Shown in pieces: positions 56,556 to 64,000 of a stretch of 64,000 bases of DNA; within the stretch, counting starts at the first letter, position 1; the number at the start of each line of letters is the position of its first letter. Source of the DNA: Acipenser ruthenus (taxonomy: Eukaryota; Chordata; Actinopteri; Acipenseriformes; Acipenseridae); contig NC_081220.1 in the NCBI RefSeq assembly GCF_902713425.1, positions 14,065,704 to 14,129,703 on the forward strand, read 5' to 3'. Below the pieces are notes generated by a model. The model did not search any database, had not been told where the DNA came from, and saw only the letters and a list, made by a program, of their open reading frames with translations. Position numbers and translations under genes: made by a program.

Positions 56556-59500
56556 TTAAAAATAATAATAATAATAATAACAGGTGGTGATGAAGGACAA
56601 AGGTTTATGAATAGCAGGTTCATTTTGTAATATCTTTTCAGATACCCAATCCAGATGCCGCGAAAGGGTTGCTATGGAGACATGGACGGATTTCCTGGTG
56701 TGCGAAATTATGGGCTGCAGGAACCGGAGGAACTGTTTGACGTGTATTGCTATGTAGAGAATTTAAATGGTAAATAATGTCTGTATGTACATTATATGCA
56801 TCTCTGCACACCCTCAGTGCCTACCAAACACCCTACATTGCATTCTGCATGGAACATTATTGTCTAGATACAACGTGTGCCGCTGGTATTAACAGACAGA
56901 GGCGTCTGATGAGATGTCCTGAACCCCAGGAGAGACGGCCTCAGATGAGACAGCGATGGTCCAGATGATCTGGAGGTACTGGGAGCTTCTCTGTCTGTGT
57001 CGCCTCTATGCCTGCTATTTCTACTCTAGCAGCTCAGAGGCTACGCGACTACAGTTTGTTTCTGTTATCTTACTGATAGAAATGAGTTATTCAGCTGGAA
57101 CTCCACTCAGGTGCAACCAACCGCTAACTACTCTTTCACAAGGTCACCGTGGTTATTCGTTTACCAGAGCTCTCCTTTCCCATGCACATGAGTTATCACT
57201 TCTGTCATTCAAGGCCTAAGGACAAGTTATTTGTTGACTTAACAACTCTACAGTTAGGGTCAAAAGTTTTGCATCACATAGAATTTTAGGATTGACACAT
57301 AATTAAAAAATATATATTTATTTGAACATTATTTAGATCTTTTATCTAACATAAGAACATAAGAACATAAGAAAGTTTACAAACGAGAGGAGGCCCCATT
57401 CGGCCCATCTTGCTCGTTTGGTTGTTAGTAGCTTATTGATCCCAGAATCTCATCAAGCAGCTTCTTGAAGGATCCCAGGGTGTCAGCATCAACAACATTA
57501 CTGGGGAGTTGGTTCCAGACCCTCACAATTCTCTGTGTAAAAAAGTGCCTCCTATTTTCTGTTCTGAATGCCCCTTTATCTAATCTCCATTTGTGACCCC
57601 TGGTCCTTGTTTCTTTTTTTGATCACATCATGTGATCAAAGAAACTGCAAAATGATATGGCTTTAAAAAAAAAGTCTACCAGACAGGAGCAATAATAGCA
57701 GTACAAGTAGTATTTCATGTTAAATTTTGAAATTTTTCAACTGTTGTCATTTTCCGTTAAGTCTGTGGAAAAACTACAAAGCGGCGGTGTGTAATTCAAT
57801 ATGCTAACGTCGCATTATGCAGGTTTTCATTCGACTTCATGAAGCGATTCATTCTATGGGGTGATGCAAAACCTTTGCCCAGAGCCGTACCTCAGCAGAC
57901 TGGTTTTACACGTTAACGTTTCCCTTGCCCTTCCCAGGCGAGGTCTTCCACGCCTCCTCCCCAGAACGGCTCACCCTGGAGGAAGCAAAGGGGTACTGCG
58001 GGCAGCAGGGGGCGGAGCTGGCCAGTACCGGTCAACTGTACGCGGCCTGGAACGAGGGTCTGGATAACTGCAGCCCGGGCTGGCTGGCGGACGGCAGCGT
58101 GCGGTACCCCATCACCACGCCACGGGATCGCTGCGGGGGCAGCCAGCCCGGGGTCAAGACCGTGTACCTGTACCGCAACCAGACAGGATTCCCGGACCCC
58201 AAATCCCGCCACGACGCCTACTGCTTCAGAGGTCAGAGGACAAGGGGGTGTGGGCTGATTATACACTTTATATAGGCATGATGGTCCAGCGGTTAAAGAA
58301 AAGGGGTCTTGAAACCAGGAGGTTCAAATCCCAGCTCAGCCACCGACTCCCTGTGTGTGTGCGTGTGTGTGACCCTGAGCAAGTCACTGAACCTCCTTGT
58401 GCTCCGTCCTTCGGATGAGACGTGAAACAAGCGAGCTCCTATTGGAAGTGACTCTGCAGCAGCAGCAGCAGCAGCAGTTGTTGATGATGCATAGTTCACC
58501 CACCTAGTCTCTGTAAGTCACTTTGGAGAAAAGCGTCTGCTGAATGACTAATTAGTAATGAATAATAGTAATACCCTCCAGTGGTAGTATTGGGCAACCA
58601 GGCTGTCTCTGTTAATAGACAGGTTATTATAAGAAAGTTCAGCAGTGTGTTTCGTTGTTTGTTAATGGCTAGTTAGTGTATATTTGCATGCTTGATGGTT
58701 CTCAATACTTTGTAGTACATTTTAGAGCATGGTTTAAAAATTGGATTGGTGAGGCTTTTATTTTACTGGTCACTTTTCTAAAGGTTTATTTACTTTTTTG
58801 TTAATTGTAAGTTAATATGTTTCTTTAAAAATGCCTTATTTTCCCAGATATGATTGTCTTGGAGTTGGAATCTTGAATGTAACTCAGTTTATACAAGCTA
58901 ACCATATGTTTGTTAGCTGATAATTAACGATGAATTGTGAGTAAAACAAATAAGAAAAACGACGAGTAAAATGAACTGCATTTCTGTTATTTTGGTTCCT
59001 TCCTCTTTTGAATCTCTGAATCGCTCACTCTCTGACTCGTTTGCAGGTGACGGGACGTCCCACACAGAGTCCCCCGTGGGATACCAATCCACCGAGCCTG
59101 AGGATATCAAAGCCATCACGACCCTGACGGACACCCTGCAGGAGATACAGCTGGCCAGGGAACAGGAGGAGAAAGAGAGTGAAGCTAAGGGGGCGCTGGA
59201 CTCCTTCCCAATTACCGGAGACAGCATCGAGGGCCACGAGGGCCAGGGGCCACTGAGCTACTCAGACCCCTACGACCACATGGACGCCTTGCAAGGGTTC
59301 GAGGACAGCTCGGAGGAGCTCCCTTACCCAACAGCCTCGACCAATCCCGTCCCTGAAGGTTCTGTGTCCTTCCAGCCGACTCCAACGACAGACGTAGCTT
59401 CAGAAGTTCAGATTTCACAGTATGAAGTGTCAGGTGGGAACCCCAAACATTACGAGCCCATGCCTGAAACAAATGTAGCGTCTGGGGTACCAACGTCACA

Positions 59501-61296
59501 GTATGAAGTTTCAGGGAACATCACTTCTGGAGTTCAGATTTCACAGTATGAAGTTTCAGGTGGGAACCCCAAACATTATGAGCCCATGCCTGAAACAAAT
59601 GTAGCGTCTGGGGTACCAACGTCACAGTATGAAGTTTCAGGGACCATCGCTTCAGGAGTTCCAGGAGAAGAAGAGATAGCGCTGGTGGAAAAGGAAGCTG
59701 GCGGGACCTCTGTCGAGATACCCATAGGATCTGGAGGAAACCCCAAACACTACGAACCCATGCCTGAAACAGACGTAGCTTCTGGGGTAACAACATCACA
59801 GTATGAAGTTTCAGGAGTTTCAGGAGAAGAAGAGATAGCGCTGGTGGAAAAGGAAGCTGGCGGGACCTCTGTCGAGATACCCATAGGATCTGGAGGAAAC
59901 CCCAAACACTACAAACCCATGCCTGAAACAGACGTAGCTTCTGGGGTAACAACGTCACAGTATGAAGTTTCAGGGACCATCGCTTCAGGAGTTCCAGGAG
60001 AAGAAGAGATAGCGCTGGTGGAAAAGGAAGCTGGCGGGACCTCTGTCGAGATACCCATAGGATCTGGAGGAAACCCCAAACACTACGAACCCATGCCTGA
60101 AACAGACGTAGCTTCTGGGGTAACAACATCACAGTATGAAGTTTCAGGAGTTTCAGGAGAAGAAGAGATAGCGCTGGTGGAAAAGGAAGCTGGCGGGACC
60201 TCTGTTGAGATACCCATAGGATCTGGAGGAAACCCCAAACACTACGAACCCATGCCTGAAACAGACGTAGCTTCTGGGGTAACAACATCACAGTATGAAG
60301 TTTCAGGGACCATCGCTTCAGGAGTTCAAGGAGAAGAGATATCGCTGGTGGAGCAGGAAGCTGGCGGGACCTCCGTCGAGATGCCCATAGGATCTGGAGG
60401 AAACCCCAAACATTACGAGCCCATGCCTGGAACAGACGTAGCTTCTGGGGTACCAACGTCACAGTATGAAGTTTCAGGGACCATAGCTTCAGGAGTTCCG
60501 ATTTCCCAGTATGAAGTTTCAGGGACCATAGCTTCAGGAGTTCCGATTTCACATTATGAAGTTTCAGGGACCATCGCTTCAGGAGTTCCGATTTCCCAGT
60601 ATGAAGTTTCAGGAACCACAGCTTCAGGAGTTCCGATTTCCCAGTATGAAGTTTCAGGGACCATAGCTTCAGGAGTTCCGATTTCACAGTATGAAGTTTC
60701 AGGGACCATCGCTTCAGGAGTTCCGATTTCCCAGTATGAAGTTTCAGGAACCATCGCTTCAGAAGTCCCAGGAGAAGAAGAGATAGTGCTGGTGGAGCAG
60801 GAAGCTGGTGGGACCTCCGTCGAGATGCCCATAGGATCTGGAGGAAACCCCAAACATTACGAACCCATGCCTGAAACAGACATAGCTTCTGGGATCCCAA
60901 CTCCCCAGTATGAAGAGTCTGGAAGGAGTTCCACGCTTTATGAACCAGAATCCCACCTCGCCGAAGGACCTTCTGTAACTCTTCCGCCTGAAGAATCGAG
61001 TGCAGCTCCCCAGTTCCCTCAAACTGCCACGGATTTGGACGACGGCGTCTCGTCTCAGCCACGGGAAGAATCTGGAGAATCTGGAGCCGTTCCTCAATAC
61101 CCCGGGCCCACCGCGGCCCCCGAAAACTGGGACTCGACTGGAATCCAAACCCAGGAGGTTGTGGCTTCAGCTGGAGAGCCTGAATCTGGGGACCTGGGAC
61201 ACGTAGCCTCTGGTCAACCTGGAGAAGAACCCGTGGATGGGACTGGTTCTGTTGGACCAGTGGATCAGATTCCCAGTTCCCAGCATGGTAAGTTTA

Positions 61297-61353
<57 letters not shown>

Positions 61354-63356
61354 CTCCATCTATCTATCTATCTATATTACAGAGGCTGTCTCACTTTACA
61401 TCTTCCCATTTATCTGGAAAAGCCAACTCATCTAATTTTGATAAAACCTGGTATTAACATTATTCAGTGTATGAGGTATTGGGATTATCTGTATGTCACA
61501 CTTTTGCACATGGCCCTAAAACTGCTCGTTTAAATGGTGGTGAAACTTGATATTAACCGTGTTCAGCGTAAGTTACTGAGAGTGTCAGATTGCGGGTATA
61601 TTTGGAGGGGGCTGCAGCTGTCCATCCGTATGTCAGGCTTGAGAACACAACAAGACATTCCACGTGCTGCAAATCACCCGTAACACTCAGTCAGAATTCT
61701 ACACTATACAGAAAGCCGTGCAGACAAATGCTTGCCTTCCACATTCTTAGTCCTGGCTTCCAATGCTGTGGATCTCATGTCAACTCTCCAACTGTTCTAA
61801 GACTTGTTTTTTCCCCCCTAATAGGCGCTGGTTCCGCCCCGGATCAGTCCGGCTACGCCTGGCCAGATTTTCCGATCCCTGAAGGAAGAGACCTGGTTTC
61901 AGGAGATGAGCGGATAGCGCTGGTGGAGCAGGAAGCTGGCGGGACCTCCGTCGAGATGCCTATGGGATCCGCGGATCAGGAGGGCGGGTTAGAGTCTGTG
62001 GAACAGGGATCCGCTCCCATCGTCGGCCTGGAGCCGGCAGAGGAGACCTCGTCCGCAGTGGAGACCAGCACAGCCTGGCCCACGGAGGAGGTCTACCCAG
62101 AAGTCACTCCGTCTGGAGCCAGCGAGGGAGATCTTCTCAGCGGCTTCCCTGTCACTCTGATCACCTCGCTGGCCCCTTCCCTGGAGGTCACAGCGGCTCC
62201 AGCCTGGCCGACGGAAGCCGAAGCCAGCTCCCCTAGCGACTTGGAGACCCACATCCCGGATTTGGGACTACCATCCGGAACCCAGTTCCCATCCGGGGAA
62301 TTCCCGCATCCTCAGGAACCGGAAGGATCCATTGACGAGGAGAAGGTGGAAACCTGGGATGGGAGTGCACCGGAAGCCCCCACCGTAGCCCCTCTGGAGC
62401 ACAGCACCAGTCCTGCCTCTTACTACCCGGAAGGCAGCGTGGAGCTTTCTGGAACGGCAGAGGTGGAGCTAGCTACAAGTCTGATCGATCTGGAGGAGCC
62501 TTCAGGTGTCCCCTCTGGGGCGCCAACTGCAGGGCTCTCGGTTGAAGGGCATCAGGTTTCCGGCGAGGGTTCTGGGGTAACCGAAATTCCCTTCAGCCCG
62601 GAAACAAGCGGCTTTCCCCAAGAGAGAGAAGAGACCGACGTCTCAGCGAGTCTGCCCCCCGCCACCACCGCCTCTGTGTTCACAGTCGGGACCTACAGCA
62701 CAGCCGTCACGGGTTTCTTTCAAAGCACCGCCTCTAGCTCGCAAGAAGCCGCTGGAGAAACGTCAGGGTTGCCTTGGCAGGAATCGGGGAGCGGCGCCCA
62801 CCCAGTGGTCTCCCAGACGGAAACCCCAGGGGTCACCCTTCTCCTGGATAACACGGGAACGCCATCCACGTTCCAGCCCTCCACGTTCCAGCCCTCCACC
62901 GTAGTCCCGGAAGATTCCCGAACGACGGATTCGGAGTACAGCGGGGAGCACTCCGCCGTTCCGGTGGAGACGGACTCGTTTGCGCCGACGTCAGCCGCTC
63001 CCGTTCCCGAGACGACCACAGCTTTCGGGGGCCAGACAGCCATCACCACCCCTAGTTATCCCACCCAAGAGACCACCGATACGCCAAGCCCGACAACTTG
63101 GGAAAGCACGGAGGACCTTTACGAAAGTACCACTACCGCCCTGCCGTTGCCCACCAGCACCCTGATGCCAACCCTGGATGTATATGAGGAGGCCACTGAG
63201 GAGGCCCTTACCCTTAAACCCACCCTCGCTGCTTTGCCCACCGAAAGGGCAGTTTTGGGCCGCGTCGTGAACATTTCAGGTAACGCCTTCCTCTACGCGC
63301 CCCTAACAGTTCTAACCACCCTCCTGACCATTTTGTTTGACTTGGGAATGCACTAA
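54950..63356 (+). CDS. bcan: BCAN, brevican core protein (5' part; GPI-type end in window)
   Basis: Lectican proteoglycan of brain extracellular matrix that binds hyaluronan through its link domains. Exons: 54950-55019, 55626-56012, 56300-56474, 56642-56769, 57938-58231, 59047-61287 and 61825-63279, all joining in phase. Signal peptide [15 protein letters not shown]. Ig V-type domain (residues about 30-150) with LTLPCHF and DSGVYRCQV. Link 1 (about 153-253) with [15 protein letters not shown]. Link 2 (about 255-351) with [15 protein letters not shown]. Residues 352-1583 form an acidic Ser-Gly-rich chondroitin-sulfate region, far longer than in human brevican (911 residues in total). EGF, C-type lectin and sushi exons must lie past the window. 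Reading through the donor at 63280 gives a hydrophobic end and stop at 63356, as in the known GPI-anchored isoform. Confidence 0.95.
55300..55605 (+). mobile_element. SINE-A
   Basis: Full plus-strand copy ending 20 bases before the acceptor of BCAN exon 3 (55626). Confidence 0.85.
56070..56299. repeat. CT-rich tract abutting a BCAN acceptor
   Basis: About 225 bases of CTCCCC repeats lead directly into the CAG at 56297-56299, so the link-1 exon acceptor has an enormous pyrimidine tract. Confidence 0.92.
56503..56582. repeat. (AAT)n microsatellite
   Basis: About 25 AAT units in the intron splitting link domain 1. Confidence 0.95.
57247..57893. mobile_element. M1 element interrupted by another repeat
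   Basis: M1 starts TACAGTTAGGGTCAAAAGTT and ends CTTTGCCCAGAGCCGTAC. At about 57349-57620 it is split by a repeat beginning ATAAGAACATAAGAACATAA, with GAGGCCCCATTCGGCCCATC inside. I recognise that repeat as common in non-teleost fish but cannot classify it. In the BCAN intron between the link domains. Confidence 0.75.
58275..58570 (+). mobile_element. SINE-A
   Basis: Full plus-strand copy starting about 45 bases after the link-2 exon donor. Confidence 0.85.
59395..60905 (+). repeat. Coding repeat arrays in the BCAN glycosaminoglycan region
   Basis: About eight copies of [11 protein letters not shown] are spread through units of up to about 57 residues that also carry [17 protein letters not shown] and SQYEVSG. 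Between about 60470 and 60760 a 15-residue unit ([15 protein letters not shown], 45 bases) repeats about seven times in tandem. Every unit offers acidic-flanked Ser-Gly pairs, candidate chondroitin-sulfate sites. Frame is kept throughout, which indicates selection on coding. Confidence 0.9.
61296..61374. repeat. (TCTA)n microsatellite
   Basis: About 18 TCTA units immediately after the donor at 61288. Confidence 0.95.
63280..63356 (+). CDS. bcan: Intron read-through encoding a GPI-signal-like tail of BCAN
   Basis: If the donor TCAG|GTAACG is not used, the frame continues with [18 protein letters not shown] and stops at 63356. The small residues SGN just before a roughly 18-residue hydrophobic run fit a GPI attachment signal. 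Mammalian brevican has a GPI isoform made in the same way (known). ATTAAA at 63565-63570 could end this short transcript. Confidence 0.7.
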
Positions 63357-63564
63357 AACTCTCTCACTGGCTTTTACTCCCTGTCTGTCTGTCTGTCTGT
63401 CCGCCTCTCTGCCCGTGACTGTCTGTCTCTCTTGGACGTTACGGGAGAAGCCGCAGTTAACGTTTGTCAAACAAATCTCGCCTGCCGCCGCGTATGACAC
63501 TCTCTAACTTCTTGACTTCTGTGAAGTTTTCGAACAAATGTTTTTTTTTTCAGTGAAAATATGA

Positions 63565-63570
63565 ATTAAA
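63565..63570 (+). terminator. Candidate poly(A) signal for short BCAN mRNA
   Basis: ATTAAA, the commonest AATAAA variant, 209 bases after the read-through stop. Confidence 0.45.
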
Positions 63571-63629
63571 AAAAGTGTTTTATAGAAGGAAAACTTTCTT
63601 CTCTCTGCTGTTTCTGCCTTTATTTCTTA

Positions 63630-63750
63630 CCTGTGTGTCTCTGTGTCTGTGAGTCTGTTTGTCTGTGTCTCTGTGTCTGTGTGTCTGTGTGTCTGTGTGT
63701 CTGTGTCTGTGAGTCTGTTTGTCTGTGAGTCTGTGTGTCTCTGTGTATAT
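63630..63750. repeat. (GTCT)/(GTGTCT) microsatellite
   Basis: About 110 bases of TCTGTG-type repeats downstream of the last visible BCAN exon. Confidence 0.9.
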
Positions 63751-63944
63751 TGTGACACGAGTGACCCTTCCCTTTTAAAAGTCTCCCAGAATACTGCCAC
63801 ACCCCAACTGAGAAGGTTTGGAAACTGCACCCAGTGTCGGCCATGTTTGCTCTGGCTGCTCTATAGGTTAATACTCAATGCTTCCTCCATTGAGGAGCCA
63901 CAATGGTGCCAGTTTCCCAGCCTCCTCTTGCCTCTAACCTTTCA

Positions 63945-64000
63945 GAGTAAAAGCTGAAGGGAACACGAAGCCACCGCTCTGAGGCTTGGAGCTTGGTTTC
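63945..64000. mobile_element. M5 element, copy 4, cut by the window edge
   Basis: Begins TAAAAGCTGAAGGGAACACG and matches the first 50 bases of copy 2 before the window ends. Confidence 0.7.

Noticed and set aside
59521-61062. 513-residue open frame on the minus strand
   Set aside because: It lies opposite the BCAN repeat exon, and its own repeats mirror the coding ones. The plus frame has conserved splice sites and domains, so this is a shadow.

Overview
This is vertebrate nuclear DNA from a ray-finned fish. It has spliced genes with GT-AG introns, tRNA-derived SINEs, short inverted-repeat DNA transposons and very dense microsatellites. The repeat families look like those I associate with non-teleost ray-finned fish (sturgeon, paddlefish, gar or bowfin). 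That is a judgement from memory, not a database match. No prokaryotic or viral gene system is visible.

Layout. 1-3.1 kb holds repeats and possible regulatory sites. 3.1-5.1 kb is an S100A1-like calcium-sensor gene (+) with a TATA box. 6.9-11.9 kb is PRCC (-). 14.3-20.7 kb is HDGF (+), head-to-head with PRCC and carrying a long repeat-rich 3' flank. 24.4-29.9 kb is MRPL24 (+). 29.9-37.3 kb is METTL25B (RRNAD1, -), which meets MRPL24 tail-to-tail. 39.8-42.2 kb is ISG20L2 (+). 42.2-49.7 kb is gene-poor repeat sequence. 49.7 kb to the window end is the 5' part of BCAN (brevican, +), with a likely non-coding first exon, then signal peptide, Ig domain, two link domains and a repeat-expanded chondroitin-sulfate region. 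The EGF, lectin and sushi exons must lie beyond the window.

The block PRCC-HDGF-MRPL24-METTL25B-ISG20L2 keeps the order and relative orientation it has at human 1q23.1 (recalled). BCAN lies on the expected side, but CRABP2 and NES are not seen and BCAN appears flipped relative to human. The genes do not form one pathway: PRCC and HDGF are nuclear, MRPL24 is mitochondrial ribosomal, METTL25B is a putative methyltransferase, ISG20L2 acts in rRNA maturation and BCAN is neural extracellular matrix.

The most striking observations concern repeats meeting splice sites. The last-exon acceptor of METTL25B, with the first ten codons of that exon, is amplified about 16 times. The end of a PRCC exon with its donor is duplicated between microsatellites. 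Acceptors of MRPL24, HDGF and BCAN abut pyrimidine tracts, two of them hundreds of bases long. BCAN keeps an intron read-through that would encode a GPI-anchored form, and its glycosaminoglycan region is built from 15- to 57-residue repeats.
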